Shown here: in pieces, positions 42,848 to 51,562 of the stretch
Layout of the letters: every line of letters starts with the position of its first letter
How positions within the stretch are numbered: the first letter of the stretch is position 1
From: Bacteroidaceae bacterium
GTDB taxonomy: Bacteria; Bacteroidota; Bacteroidia; Bacteroidales; Bacteroidaceae
Assembly (NCBI GenBank): GCA_017642425.1
Contig: JAGCPB010000044.1
Coordinates: forward strand, 48,913 to 112,912
Direction of reading: 5' to 3'
Length of the DNA stretch: 64,000 nucleotides
Notes under the pieces: generated by a model
Database searches by the model: none
Told to the model about the DNA's origin: nothing
The model's input: only the letters and a program-made list of their open reading frames with translations
Position numbers and translations under genes: made by a program

Positions 42848-44157
42848 AATTCCCAAAAAGCATTAATGTCACTCTCGCCCCAATACCAGTGAGTGTAACC
42901 CGCTATCACATTCTTATATCTGAACAGCTCCGTATCCACCTTCTCACCTTTTGCGTTGCGTTGCAAGCAAATGGTACAATTGGGGTCTGACCCCTTTTGC
43001 TCTATTTTTGAGTAGTGGAACTCGTGACCCTTGAAAACCTTGCCGTTAATCTCCATGCTGCGGTAGCCTAAATGCAGACGGGCACCCTGCATGGTGCACT
43101 CTATGGGCAGCACTCCGGCCATCGGCCATACCTTTCCGTCCTGGTCTGTCAGAGACTTGCCCAGATACATCATTCCTCCGCACTCGGCAAGAATCCGACC
43201 ACCCCGCTCGGCATATTGGACCAATTGCGATGCAAGCATGCGGTTCATAGCAAGTTCCGGCGCAAAAAGCTCCGGATAGCCGCCCGGTAGATAGACCAGA
43301 TCGGCCTCGGGCAGTTCATCGCCAGCCAACGGACTGAAGAACTTGACATCTCCCATCTCCGCCAGCCTGTCAATATTCTCCCGATAAACAAAGTTGAAGG
43401 CCCTATCCTTTGCCACCGCGACTACAAAGGGCACATTAGGGACGGTTCTTTTTGTGCCCTTAAGATTATCTTCAGATTTGCAGTTATTCTCCTTCAAAAG
43501 GGCACAAAAAGAACCGTCCCCTTTGTGCCCCTCTATCAAATCCGCCACTCTGTCTGCAAGTGAACTAATCTCATTCTCCATTCCAATGGTAAGGCCCAGA
43601 TGGCGTGAAGGAACCTCGATACCTTCTGCACGCGGAATCCAACCCAGACACTCTACACCGGCATCGGCTGCCGCATCCTTAAGGAATTTGTAATGTGATT
43701 CCGATGCCACCTGATTGAACACCACTCCGGCAATCCTGACATCGGGCCTGAATGTTTTCATACCATGAAGCAATGCCGCCACCGAGTAGGCGGTAGAACG
43801 TGCATTGACCACAAGCAAAACCGGCACATCCAGCAACGCCGCAATCTCAGCACTGCTGCCGCACATGCGGTCATAGCCGTCAAACAAGCCCATCACGCCC
43901 TCAATCACAGCCACATCGGCACCGGCAGAATAACGTGCAAAAACCTCACGTACATGCTCCGGAGAAGCCATCCAGGTATCCAGATTGACAGACTGCCGCC
44001 CGGATGCTATAGTATGGAACTGCGTGTCAATATAATCAGGACCGCACTTGAAAGGCTGGACATTGAGCCCACGCCGCGTAAGAACCCGCAGCAATCCCAT
44101 AGTAAACGTGGTCTTGCCGCTGCCTGATGTTGCAGCACCTATCAGAATCCGCATCAT
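42844..44157 (-). CDS. cbiA: Cobyrinate a,c-diamide synthase carrying in-frame repeat insertions
   Basis: A 437-residue CbiA. ATP site GAATSGSGKTTFTMGLL, FKCGPDYIDTQFH, and the amidotransferase half with LPGGYPELFA, the nucleophile in LAECGGMMYLG and a late GYTHWYWGE. It amidates the a and c side chains. Residues ~208-243, in the linker between halves, come from two inverted GGGACGGTTCT repeats (KGDGSFCALLKEN ... KGTKRTVPNVP). Residues ~383-395 ([14 protein letters not shown]) come from a GGGGTCTGACCCC repeat. The frame stays open through all three, so the enzyme is probably functional with altered loops. Confidence 0.92.
   Translation of the reverse strand: MMRILIGAATSGSGKTTFTMGLLRVLTRRGLNVQPFKCGPDYIDTQFHTIASGRQSVNLDTWMASPEHVREVFARYSAGADVAVIEGVMGLFDGYDRMCGSSAEIAALLDVPVLLVVNARSTAYSVAALLHGMKTFRPDVRIAGVVFNQVASESHYKFLKDAAADAGVECLGWIPRAEGIEVPSRHLGLTIGMENEISSLADRVADLIEGHKGDGSFCALLKENNCKSEDNLKGTKRTVPNVPFVVAVAKDRAFNFVYRENIDRLAEMGDVKFFSPLAGDELPEADLVYLPGGYPELFAPELAMNRMLASQLVQYAERGGRILAECGGMMYLGKSLTDQDGKVWPMAGVLPIECTMQGARLHLGYRSMEINGKVFKGHEFHYSKIEQKGSDPNCTICLQRNAKGEKVDTELFRYKNVIAGYTHWYWGESDINAFWEL
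42973..43009. repeat. GGGGTCTGACCCC repeat inside cbiA
   Basis: A ~37-bp copy with the same TACAATT and CTTTTG arms as the intergenic copies, read in frame in the C-terminal part of cbiA. Confidence 0.8.
43429..43530. repeat. Inverted pair of 31-bp GGGACGGTTCT repeats inside cbiA
   Basis: Copies at 43429-43459 and 43500-43530 are inverted and differ by few bases; each is bounded by GGGCAC and GTGCCC. A 40-bp spacer lies between them. The pair resembles the head-to-head arrangement seen for the other repeat at 5561-5646. Confidence 0.8.
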
Positions 44158-44227
44158 ACGTACCTTTCTAAATTGACCATAAAGGTAGCAATAACGCCGC
44201 TATAAAGCAATCATTCCATAACAAAAA

Positions 44228-44262
44228 GAAAGCGGAACGACATTGATAATCGCTCCGCTTTC
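44228..44262 (-). terminator. Terminator of the NfeD-flotillin genes
   Basis: GAAAGCGGA (44228-44236) pairs with TCCGCTTTC (44254-44262); on the minus strand a T-rich stretch follows. Confidence 0.8.
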
Positions 44263-44279
44263 ATACTGATCAATCAGAT

Positions 44280-45668
44280 TCACTTTTTCTTCTTGTCATC
44301 CTTGACCTCCTCAGCCTGAGCAACCTCGGCCTCTTTCTTCTTGGCAAGGTACTCGGGCAGGTTCAGACCTGCCATATTGAACAGATCCGACATGGGTGGA
44401 ACAGACTTAAGCAGTCCGCTCAGGAAATTGGCGGTAGAACCCTTTCCGTCTGCACTGTTGCCTGAATCCCAAACGGTCACGTTGTCGAACTTGATACCCT
44501 TGATAGCCTCCACCTGAGTCTTTACAAGTTCCGGCATCTTCTCGGACATGAGCAGCATGAATGCCTTGGCGGCATCACCACCGGCAGCCTGTACCATCTT
44601 GTCATAACCGGCAGCCTGCTTGGTCAGGATCTCAAAGTAACCCTTAGCCTCGGCCTCCATGCGGGCGAATATGGCATCGGCCTCACCCTTGGCGCTTACG
44701 CGGAGTTTCTCAGCCTCAGCCTCGGCGGCTATAATGATACGGTCCTTCTCAACCTGCTGGGCTACCAGGATGTTAGCCTGCTGGGTTGAACGCTCACGTT
44801 CGGCACGGGCGTTCTCAGCGTCACGCTCAGCGATATAAGCATCCTGCAGAGCCTTGGCCTGCTGAACCTTCTCGGCCGTTACAGCCAGACGGTTGGCCTC
44901 GGCCTCCTTTTCACGGCGGAATGCATCTGAGTTGGCAATCTCAACCTTGGCGTTGTTCTCACCCTGTACGGCTACTGCGTTGGCCTGTGATGTACGGATA
45001 CGGGTCTCCTTAACGGCCTCGGCCTTACCTATCTCACCGTTACGGTCCTGCTCTGCCACGCTTACCTTTGCCTCGTTGATGGCCTTGGCGGCAGCCTCCT
45101 TACCCAGAGCCTGGATATAACCTGACTCATCCTTGATATCGGTCACGTTCACGTTGATAAGACGCAGACCTATCTTCTTGAGCTCAACCTCAACGTTCTT
45201 GGCAATTTTCTCCAGGAATGTGTCACGGTCGCTGTTGATCTCCTCGATACTCATGGTGGCAATGACCAGACGCAGCTGACCGAACAGGATATCACGCGCC
45301 AGTTCCTGAATCTCCTCGGCTGTGAGGCCCAGCAGACGCTCGGCGGCGTTGTTCATACTGTCGGGTTCGGTCGATATACCTACTGTAAAGCGGCAGGGCA
45401 CATCCACGCGGATGTTCTGACGGCTCAGGGCATTGGTCAGGTTTGCATCTATCGAGATAGGTGTCAGGCTCAGGTATGCATAGTCCTGAATAACAGGCCA
45501 TACAAACTTACCGCCGCCATGTATACACTTGGCAGAACCGCCGCCTGTCTTACCGTAAACTACCAGAATCTTGTCCGATGGGCAACGTCTGTACCTACGA
45601 ATGATTGTTGCAAACAGAATGAAAAGGAGGACTACTCCTATCACTACAAGAATTGAAATGTTATCCAT
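44280..45668 (-). CDS. Flotillin-family SPFH membrane protein
   Basis: A 462-residue flotillin-like protein (YuaG/FloT type). One membrane segment (ISILVVIGVVLLFILFATII), then an SPFH/band-7 domain (YLSLTPISIDANLTNALS; VPCRFTVGIS; ARDILFGQLRLVIATMSIEEIN), and a long Ala/Glu-rich coiled coil (residues ~190-345) ending in a lysine tail. Flotillins gather into membrane microdomains and often pair with NfeD proteins; the NfeD-like gene lies 36 bp upstream in the same direction. Confidence 0.92.
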   Translation of the reverse strand: MDNISILVVIGVVLLFILFATIIRRYRRCPSDKILVVYGKTGGGSAKCIHGGGKFVWPVIQDYAYLSLTPISIDANLTNALSRQNIRVDVPCRFTVGISTEPDSMNNAAERLLGLTAEEIQELARDILFGQLRLVIATMSIEEINSDRDTFLEKIAKNVEVELKKIGLRLINVNVTDIKDESGYIQALGKEAAAKAINEAKVSVAEQDRNGEIGKAEAVKETRIRTSQANAVAVQGENNAKVEIANSDAFRREKEAEANRLAVTAEKVQQAKALQDAYIAERDAENARAERERSTQQANILVAQQVEKDRIIIAAEAEAEKLRVSAKGEADAIFARMEAEAKGYFEILTKQAAGYDKMVQAAGGDAAKAFMLLMSEKMPELVKTQVEAIKGIKFDNVTVWDSGNSADGKGSTANFLSGLLKSVPPMSDLFNMAGLNLPEYLAKKKEAEVAQAEEVKDDKKKK

Positions 45669-45704
45669 ATAAAAGTATTTAGTAAGTTATTAATCAATTA
45701 ATTA

Positions 45705-46280
45705 TTACTCAACGAGCAACAGGTCGTCTCCCAGAACCTCAACTATCTTGACCTGCCCGCCTGTGGCAATCTCCTCATCATGGTCTGTCATAGCGTCAAT
45801 CTCATGCACGGAGCCCTTTACGCTCACCTGTACCTTGCCGCGTCCGGAACGTGCAGCAGGAATGCGCAGATACACATCGGCTTTAAGTCCCACTGCCTCA
45901 TCCATCTTGAAACTGCCGTCGTGTGACAGCTTCATGATCTGACGGAACATGAACACGAATGCCAGCACAAACACAAGACCCACTGCAATGGCAAGGATCT
46001 GCAGCAACCAACGTTTCTCTATTGAATCAAAGAACAACACGCCTGCCCATCCGTAACCAAGCAGGAAATTGATCAGATTGCGGAATGAGAACACACCGCT
46101 AAGCTCACCGTCTTCCACGGAATCAACAGCACCGTCCATAGGCCCGGCATCGACATCGGTATCAGTACCCAGGCCGATGAATGTCATTATGGTCTGGATG
46201 ATGAAAACCAGCGATGCGCAGCACGCTACAATCCAGAAAAACTTCTGTAACGGTTCCAGCGAATTCAAAAAATTCATCAT
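45705..46280 (-). CDS. NfeD-like membrane protein (OB-fold)
   Basis: A 191-residue protein with membrane segments at ~10-33, ~65-85 and ~90-112, then an OB-fold domain (AVGLKADVYLRIPAARSGRGK; GGQVKIVEVLGDDLLLVE). NfeD partners of flotillin are believed to help assemble membrane domains. The start is at a double ATG (46280/46277); a further upstream in-frame ATG adds nine residues. Confidence 0.85.
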   Translation of the reverse strand: MMNFLNSLEPLQKFFWIVACCASLVFIIQTIMTFIGLGTDTDVDAGPMDGAVDSVEDGELSGVFSFRNLINFLLGYGWAGVLFFDSIEKRWLLQILAIAVGLVFVLAFVFMFRQIMKLSHDGSFKMDEAVGLKADVYLRIPAARSGRGKVQVSVKGSVHEIDAMTDHDEEIATGGQVKIVEVLGDDLLLVE

Positions 46281-46362
46281 AGTACAATTATTGGTTAAAT
46301 TAAACAATGTATGGTCTTAGAAAGGACCACTTTCCTACAAAAATAGTGATTCCTTTGGATTA

Positions 46363-46395
46363 TTGTCACTCCACAAAGAAAAAAAAGTAACTTTG
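46363..46395 (+). promoter_or_regulatory. Promoter of the Crp-type regulator operon
   Basis: TTG (46363-46365) and TAACTTTG (46388-46395), spaced 22 bp, fit the Bacteroidota -33/-7 promoter. An open frame starting at the TTG is therefore untranslated leader. Confidence 0.65.
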
Positions 46396-46422
46396 CGTGA
46401 TTTTACGTTTCAAGCAACGGTT

Positions 46423-47091
46423 ATGGAGCTCCCGATGTATGACACACTGCTTAGCCTGCCCCTGTTCCAGGGCATGAGTCAGGTTGATTTCAACAGCCTG
46501 CTGCAGAAAGTACGTCTGGATTTTGTCCGTTATGAGGAGGGCAGCACCATAATAAGCGCAGGTGAAAGGTGCAAGAGTTTCGCATTCCTGATAAACGGCT
46601 CTGTAGAGAGCTCACGCAGCGGTATGGACGGCAATCTCATTTTCATGGAACAGGTTGACGCCCCCTGTCTGATAGAACCGTACTCCATGTTCGGACGTGC
46701 AGGTTCATACCAGCGCACCTACACCGCCCTGACCCCGTGCAGTTTCCTTATGGTCGACAAGCAATACATCTATACGGAACTGGGCAAGTACAATATCTGC
46801 CGCATGAACCTGCTCAACATCCTGAGCGGACGCGTGCAGCAGCTTGACAGCCACATGTGGACTATGGAGGGCATGGACCTCAGGGGACGCATAACCCGTT
46901 TCATAAAAGGTTTGTCCGATATACAGACCGGCAGTAAGAAACTGTGTGTAAAGATGAATGACCTGGCCACCCTTATGGATGCCACCAGGCTGAACGTATC
47001 GCGTGAACTGAATGCCTTGGAGGCAGAAGGACTCATCTCACTCCGCCGCAAGGAGATATTCATCCCCGCGTTAGAAAAACTGACTACATGA
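46423..47091 (+). CDS. Crp/Fnr-family transcriptional regulator
   Basis: A 222-residue regulator. Residues ~1-125 form a cyclic-nucleotide-binding-like beta roll (LPLFQGMSQVDFNSLL; GERCKSFAFLINGSVE), residues ~150-222 a helix-turn-helix (MNDLATLMDATRLNVSREL). No Fnr-type Cys cluster is visible, so the ligand is unknown. The ATG at 46423 lies downstream of the promoter. It overlaps the dCMP deaminase gene by 4 bp. Confidence 0.88.
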   Translation: MELPMYDTLLSLPLFQGMSQVDFNSLLQKVRLDFVRYEEGSTIISAGERCKSFAFLINGSVESSRSGMDGNLIFMEQVDAPCLIEPYSMFGRAGSYQRTYTALTPCSFLMVDKQYIYTELGKYNICRMNLLNILSGRVQQLDSHMWTMEGMDLRGRITRFIKGLSDIQTGSKKLCVKMNDLATLMDATRLNVSRELNALEAEGLISLRRKEIFIPALEKLTT

Positions 47092-47522
47092 CTGAAGCTA
47101 AGAAAGCGGCACTTGACTGCCGATACGCAAGAATGGCCCTGATCTGGGCCGAGAACTCATACTGCAAACGTCGCAAGGTGGGTGCACTGGTCGTAAAAGA
47201 CAATATGATCATTTCCGACGGGTATAACGGCACGCCCACCGGGTTCGAGAATATCTGCGAGGATGAGAACTACACATCCAAGCCCTACGTGCTCCATGCC
47301 GAGGCAAACGCCATAACAAAGCTGGCCCGCTCATCGAACAGCAGTGAAGGCGCAACGCTTTACGTCACGGCATCTCCCTGCATTGAATGCGCCAAACTTA
47401 TAATACAGTCGGGCATAAAACGTGTAATATATACAGAGCAATACAGGCTTACAGATGGAGTTGACCTGCTCAAACGTGCAGGTATTGAAGTTGTTTACCT
47501 GGATCTGAACACAGAAAAATGA
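47088..47522 (+). CDS. dCMP deaminase
   Basis: A 144-residue zinc deaminase (ComEB/Dcd-type). HAEANAITKLARSS carries the catalytic HAE, and TASPCIECAKLII the two Cys zinc ligands. It turns dCMP into dUMP for thymidylate synthesis. Overlaps the regulator upstream and the S41 protease downstream by 4 bp each, so all three are coupled in translation. Confidence 0.92.
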   Translation: MTEAKKAALDCRYARMALIWAENSYCKRRKVGALVVKDNMIISDGYNGTPTGFENICEDENYTSKPYVLHAEANAITKLARSSNSSEGATLYVTASPCIECAKLIIQSGIKRVIYTEQYRLTDGVDLLKRAGIEVVYLDLNTEK

Positions 47523-49114
47523 AAACACTCAAAAAGATAATACAGATACTGTTTGTCCTTACCATGGGATTCTTTCTGGGAATCGAGGTAATGATAGGCA
47601 TATTCAAAAGACACAGGCCCCAGTTTGAGATGGGAGCCACTACAGGTTCACAGAAAGTGGAGACCCTGATAAGGGCCATAGACCGCAAATACGTGGATGT
47701 TGTGGATATGGATTCCATTATGGACAGGGTGCTGCCCACAATACTGGAGGAACTGGACCCCCATTCCGCCTACTATCCTGCCGAGGAGACACAGGTAAGC
47801 AACGATGAACTGCACGGCAGTTTTTCGGGCATCGGCATACAGTTCTCCATGCAGGATGACACCATTCGTGTGAACAGCGTAATCCGTGGAGGTCCGTCCG
47901 AAAAGGTTGGCGTGCTTGCCGGAGACCGCATCGTGCTCATTAACGACTCGGTTTTTGCCGGTAAGAAGATACCCAGCAATGAGGTTGTCAAGAACCTTAA
48001 AGGTCCCAAGGGCACCACGGTAAAGATCAGCGTGAAGCGTAACGGTGAGCCCAATCTGGTTGATTTCACCATAGAGCGCGGCGACATACCTGTAAAGAGC
48101 ATTGATGCCGCATACATGATAACAGACGAGACGGGCTACATCATGATAAACAAGTTCGGAGAGACCACATTCGCCGAGATGATGATAAGCCTGGCCGAAC
48201 TCAGCAACAAAGGCATGAAAAAGCTCATCATTGACCTGCGCAGCAACAGCGGAGGCTATCTGGGCGCTGCCATACAGATGGTCAACGAGTTCCTGCCCAA
48301 GAATGACCTTATCGTATACACACAGGGAGCACACAACCCCATGGCCAAGCAGTTTGCCGACGGACGCGGCCATTACAAGACCCTGCCGCTTGTGGTGTTG
48401 ATTGACGAGTCTTCGGCATCGGCCGCCGAGATATTTACCGGTGCCATCCAGGACAACGACCGTGGTACGGTTGTAGGACGCCGTTCTTTCGGCAAGGGAC
48501 TGGTCCAGGAGCCGATAGAGTTTGATGACGGATCAAGCATACGCATAACCATAGCACGTTACTATACCCCTTCGGGCCGCTGCATACAGAAGCCATACGG
48601 TGAGTCCGATGAGGATTATGCTATGGACATTGTAAAACGTTACGAGCACGGCGAATTCTTTAATGCCGACAGCATCAAGCAGAATGAGAATGAGGTGTTC
48701 AAGACCAAAGGAGGCCGCACCGTTTACGGCGGAGGCGGAATAATGCCCGACATTTTTGTAGCACAGGACACTACAGGTTACTCGCAGTATTATTCGGATG
48801 TTGTAAGAAAGAGCCTGGTTAACAAGTACTCATTCAAGTATGTAGATGACCGTAGGGCCGAGTTCTCCAAGTTTAAGACATACTCTGACATAGTGGATTA
48901 TCTGGATGCTGACAATGTGCTCTCCAAGTTCTATGACTATGCAGCCAGGAACGGTGTCAAGAGAGACAACTCTCTGTCAGCACCTGCCAGGAAGCAGATG
49001 CGCACATACCTTTACGGCAATATAATCTACGATGCGCTTGACATGCAGGACTACATTAGTTTCATAAACCTGACAGACCCCACTATTGACAAGGCCATCG
49101 AGGTCCTTAAATAA
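47519..49114 (+). CDS. S41-family C-terminal processing peptidase
   Basis: A 531-residue exported or membrane-anchored serine protease. A single amino-terminal membrane segment (FVLTMGFFLGIEVMIGIF), a PDZ domain at ~85-170 (FSGIGIQFSMQDDTIRV; LAGDRIVLINDSVF), and the catalytic region LVVLIDESSASAAEIFTGAI with the downstream RSFGKGLVQE Lys. C-terminal processing proteases trim exported proteins. About 130 residues after the protease core are helical and of unknown role. Confidence 0.92.
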   Translation: MKTLKKIIQILFVLTMGFFLGIEVMIGIFKRHRPQFEMGATTGSQKVETLIRAIDRKYVDVVDMDSIMDRVLPTILEELDPHSAYYPAEETQVSNDELHGSFSGIGIQFSMQDDTIRVNSVIRGGPSEKVGVLAGDRIVLINDSVFAGKKIPSNEVVKNLKGPKGTTVKISVKRNGEPNLVDFTIERGDIPVKSIDAAYMITDETGYIMINKFGETTFAEMMISLAELSNKGMKKLIIDLRSNSGGYLGAAIQMVNEFLPKNDLIVYTQGAHNPMAKQFADGRGHYKTLPLVVLIDESSASAAEIFTGAIQDNDRGTVVGRRSFGKGLVQEPIEFDDGSSIRITIARYYTPSGRCIQKPYGESDEDYAMDIVKRYEHGEFFNADSIKQNENEVFKTKGGRTVYGGGGIMPDIFVAQDTTGYSQYYSDVVRKSLVNKYSFKYVDDRRAEFSKFKTYSDIVDYLDADNVLSKFYDYAARNGVKRDNSLSAPARKQMRTYLYGNIIYDALDMQDYISFINLTDPTIDKAIEVLK

Positions 49115-49119
49115 CCATT

Positions 49120-49410
49120 TCAGCGTAGTACAATCTGAGTAATGACCTGGGCTCCGGCCTGGGCATTCAGGCGTGCCACAAGTTCTGTGCGCCTCATCAT
49201 CAGTTCATTACGTAGCGCGGCCGATGATACGGTTACAAACAGCACCTGGTTGTAGATTCTAAGTTCCTTGGTATATCTGGATACGGCAGGCCCAAGCACC
49301 TTGTCCCATGCCTGGATAAGCCGATGCTCGTTCAACGGAGTTTCCAGTCCGTACTCACGGAGATACTGGAGTATCACGCCACCTACCGGTTCTGAATTTA
49401 TCTTTTTCAT
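49120..49410 (-). CDS. DUF721 / DciA-like protein
   Basis: A 96-residue DUF721 protein (GGVILQYLREYGLETPLNE; VLGPAVSRYTKELRIYN; LRNELMMRRTELVARLN). DciA proteins load the replicative helicase in bacteria without DnaC; DUF721 proteins next to recF are common in Bacteroidota. It overlaps recF by 4 bp. Confidence 0.85.
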   Translation of the reverse strand: MKKINSEPVGGVILQYLREYGLETPLNEHRLIQAWDKVLGPAVSRYTKELRIYNQVLFVTVSSAALRNELMMRRTELVARLNAQAGAQVITQIVLR

Positions 49411-50501
49411 ATTACATTACCGTCCTGCACCGTGAACACCTTGTAGTCCTGGCCTGTACCCTCCAGAATACCGTCAATATGGTTGCGGTCAACATCGGTT
49501 ATGAACACCTGTCCGAACTTTTCATTATCTGACACCAGTAAAATGATTCGTCCTACCCTTTCCGCATCCAGGCGGTCAAAAATGTCATCCAGAAGCAGTA
49601 TGGGACTCTTGCCGCAAGACTCCCTGAGCAGGCGGTACTGTGCCAGTTTGAGTGCCGCCAGATAGCTCTTGTTCTGCCCCTGCGAACCCTCACGCCTTAT
49701 AGGATAGCCGTCCAGATCCATCTCCAGCTCATCCTTGTGAATGCCGTGAAGAGAATAGCCTGCCAATCGGTCCAGCGCGCGACCCTCTTCAAACTGAACC
49801 AGCAGGTCACCACGTTCCGCATGCGATGTATACTTGAGTGAAACCTGTTCCCTCTCATCACCTATCAGTGAATACATCTCCTGGAAATACGGCACCAGAC
49901 GGTCTGTCAGAGCTTTCCGTTTTGAATAAATACGGTGTCCGGTATCGGCCATAGTCTGCTCCCACATCAGGAACAGTTCACGGTCAGGCTCCACCTCCAT
50001 TTTAAGCAGTGCGTTACGCTGCTGGAGTGCCTTGTTGTATGAAATGAGCAGTTTAAGATATTCCTGATCGTATTGGGAAATGATAATATCCATGAAACGG
50101 CGGCGCTCGTCACTTCCTCCCGATATCAGTTCCACATCCTGCGGCGACACCATGACCAGCGGAATATACCCTATGTGGTCCGAAAACCTCTGGTATTCTT
50201 TGCCGTCACGTTTGAACTGCTTGTGCCCTTTGAGTCTTGAAACAGAGCCTATCACAGTCTTATCGCCTGTAGGCAGACGGTACGAGCCCTGCAACTGGTA
50301 GCATTCCGCTCCGTGCCGTACTGTAAGCTGGTCTGTCTGGCTGATGGAACTGCGGCAGAACGACAGGCAATATACCGCATCCAGAAGATTGGTCTTTCCC
50401 ATACCGTTCTTGCCCACAAAACAGTTCAGTTTTGGCGAGAACTCCAAGTCTGCCTGAACTATGTTGCGGTAGTCCTGTACAAACAGATGCTCCAGTTGCA
50501 T
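49407..50501 (-). CDS. recF: DNA replication and repair protein RecF
   Basis: A 364-residue SMC-like ATPase. Walker A CFVGKNGMGKTNLLDAVYCL, signature QSG-type SQGQNKSYLAALKLAQ, and Walker B ILLLDDIFDRLDAERVGRI. It helps load RecA at gaps. I start at the ATG at 50501 (MQLEHLFVQDYRNI), the usual family start; an upstream in-frame ATG at 50555 would add 18 residues. Confidence 0.94.
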   Translation of the reverse strand: MQLEHLFVQDYRNIVQADLEFSPKLNCFVGKNGMGKTNLLDAVYCLSFCRSSISQTDQLTVRHGAECYQLQGSYRLPTGDKTVIGSVSRLKGHKQFKRDGKEYQRFSDHIGYIPLVMVSPQDVELISGGSDERRRFMDIIISQYDQEYLKLLISYNKALQQRNALLKMEVEPDRELFLMWEQTMADTGHRIYSKRKALTDRLVPYFQEMYSLIGDEREQVSLKYTSHAERGDLLVQFEEGRALDRLAGYSLHGIHKDELEMDLDGYPIRREGSQGQNKSYLAALKLAQYRLLRESCGKSPILLLDDIFDRLDAERVGRIILLVSDNEKFGQVFITDVDRNHIDGILEGTGQDYKVFTVQDGNVI

Positions 50502-50642
50502 TTTCAGTTTATCGGGATTGATTGGAACACAAAAATAGTCAATAATATTCTTCAAGTCACAATATACGGCACAATCTTGTTTTTCTTATAGAAATGTCAT
50601 CGGATTTTTGAGATAAAATGTTTATGTCTAGTAAAAAATGAC

Positions 50643-50650
50643 TATTTTTG
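50643..50650 (+). promoter_or_regulatory. -7 promoter box of the YfgM-like gene
   Basis: TATTTTTG fits TAnnTTTG, 22 bp before the ATG at 50672. Confidence 0.55.
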
Positions 50651-50671
50651 CACCCGCTAATAAAAGACGAA

Positions 50672-51361
50672 ATGGCAAAGAAAGCAGTTAAACCCGCTCC
50701 CAAGCAGGAACAGAAAGGCCTCGAGGAGGCTCTGAGCAAGTCTGAACAGTTTTTTGAGAACAACAAGAAGACCATATTCGGTTGCCTCATAGCAGTCATA
50801 GTAATCATTGCCGGCGGCATGCTCTACAATGCCAAGGTAGCACAGCCGCGCCAGTTAAGGGCAGCCGAGGCCATATTCCCCGGTGAGACCTATTTCGTGA
50901 GCGGTGACTATGAAACCGCTCTGAATGGTGATGCATACGGATTTGAAGGTTTTGAGGCTCTCTCCAAGCAGTATAAGAGCACCAAGGCAGGTAAACTGGC
51001 AGGTCTCTATGCTGGTCTCTGTTACGCACAGCTTGACAATATGGAAGAGGCTCAGAAGTATCTTGAAAAGTTCAGCGGCAAGGACCAGATGGTATCCCCC
51101 GCAGCTCTGGGTGCACTTGCCAACTGCTACGCAACTGCAGGAGATAACACCAAGGCTATCGCAACTTTTGAGAAAGCCGCCAAGAAGGCCGACAACAACC
51201 TGCTTTCACCTTATTATTATTTCCAGGCAGGTCTCATCTATGAGGCAATTGACAAACCTGATCAGGCTCTTAAAATCTACAAGATGATCAAGACCCAATA
51301 TCCCGAGTCAATAGAGAGTCAGGATATTGACAAGTACATAGCCCGTCTTACAAGCAAGTAA
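50672..51361 (+). CDS. YfgM-like TPR membrane protein
   Basis: A 229-residue protein. A charged amino end, a membrane segment at ~38-58 (IFGCLIAVIVIIAGGMLY) and TPR pairs (LAGLYAGLCYAQLDNMEEA; AALGALANCYATAGDNTKA; YYYFQAGLIYEAIDKPDQA). YfgM-type proteins sit at the Sec translocon and help periplasmic folding in proteobacteria; the role in Bacteroidota is less known. The start at 50672 (MAKKAVKPAP) lies after the promoter. Confidence 0.8.
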   Translation: MAKKAVKPAPKQEQKGLEEALSKSEQFFENNKKTIFGCLIAVIVIIAGGMLYNAKVAQPRQLRAAEAIFPGETYFVSGDYETALNGDAYGFEGFEALSKQYKSTKAGKLAGLYAGLCYAQLDNMEEAQKYLEKFSGKDQMVSPAALGALANCYATAGDNTKAIATFEKAAKKADNNLLSPYYYFQAGLIYEAIDKPDQALKIYKMIKTQYPESIESQDIDKYIARLTSK

Positions 51362-51378
51362 AAAGACAGGTTCAGGCT

Positions 51379-51461
51379 GGGTGAATTCCAGAGTGGCCAA
51401 ATGGGGCAGACTGTAAATCTGCTGTCTCTCGACTTCGGTGGTTCGAATCCATCTTCACCCA
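51379..51461 (+). tRNA. tRNA-Tyr (GTA)
   Basis: An 83-nt class II tRNA. Acceptor GGGTGAA pairs with TTCACCC, discriminator A; anticodon stem GCAGA / TCTGC with loop CTGTAAA (anticodon GTA); a long variable arm (GTCTCTCGACTTCGGT region) and T loop GTTCGAATC. CCA is not encoded. It lies 17 bp after the YfgM-like gene. Confidence 0.95.
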
Positions 51462-51468
51462 CAAAAAG

Positions 51469-51493
51469 ACGTCCCTTATGGGGCGTTTTTTTT
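51469..51493 (+). terminator. Terminator after tRNA-Tyr
   Basis: ACGTCCC-TTAT-GGGGCGT (one mismatch) followed by a run of eight T. Confidence 0.75.
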
Positions 51494-51534
51494 GGGGCGG
51501 AGATGGATTCGTCTATACCTTTTAAAAAAAACAC

Positions 51535-51542
51535 TACCTTTG
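51535..51542 (+). promoter_or_regulatory. -7 promoter box of proC
   Basis: TACCTTTG fits TAnnTTTG and lies 21 bp before the proC ATG, after the tRNA terminator. Confidence 0.6.
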
Positions 51543-51562
51543 CACTGTTAAACTTTACGAGT

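Noticed and set aside
46363-46422. TTG-started extension of the Crp-type regulator
   Set aside because: The TTG is part of the -33 promoter box, so this stretch is not translated.
51401-51562. Amino-terminal extension of proC reading through tRNA-Tyr
   Set aside because: The extra 54 residues come from the tRNA, its terminator and the promoter; the Rossmann motif starts exactly at the ATG at 51563.
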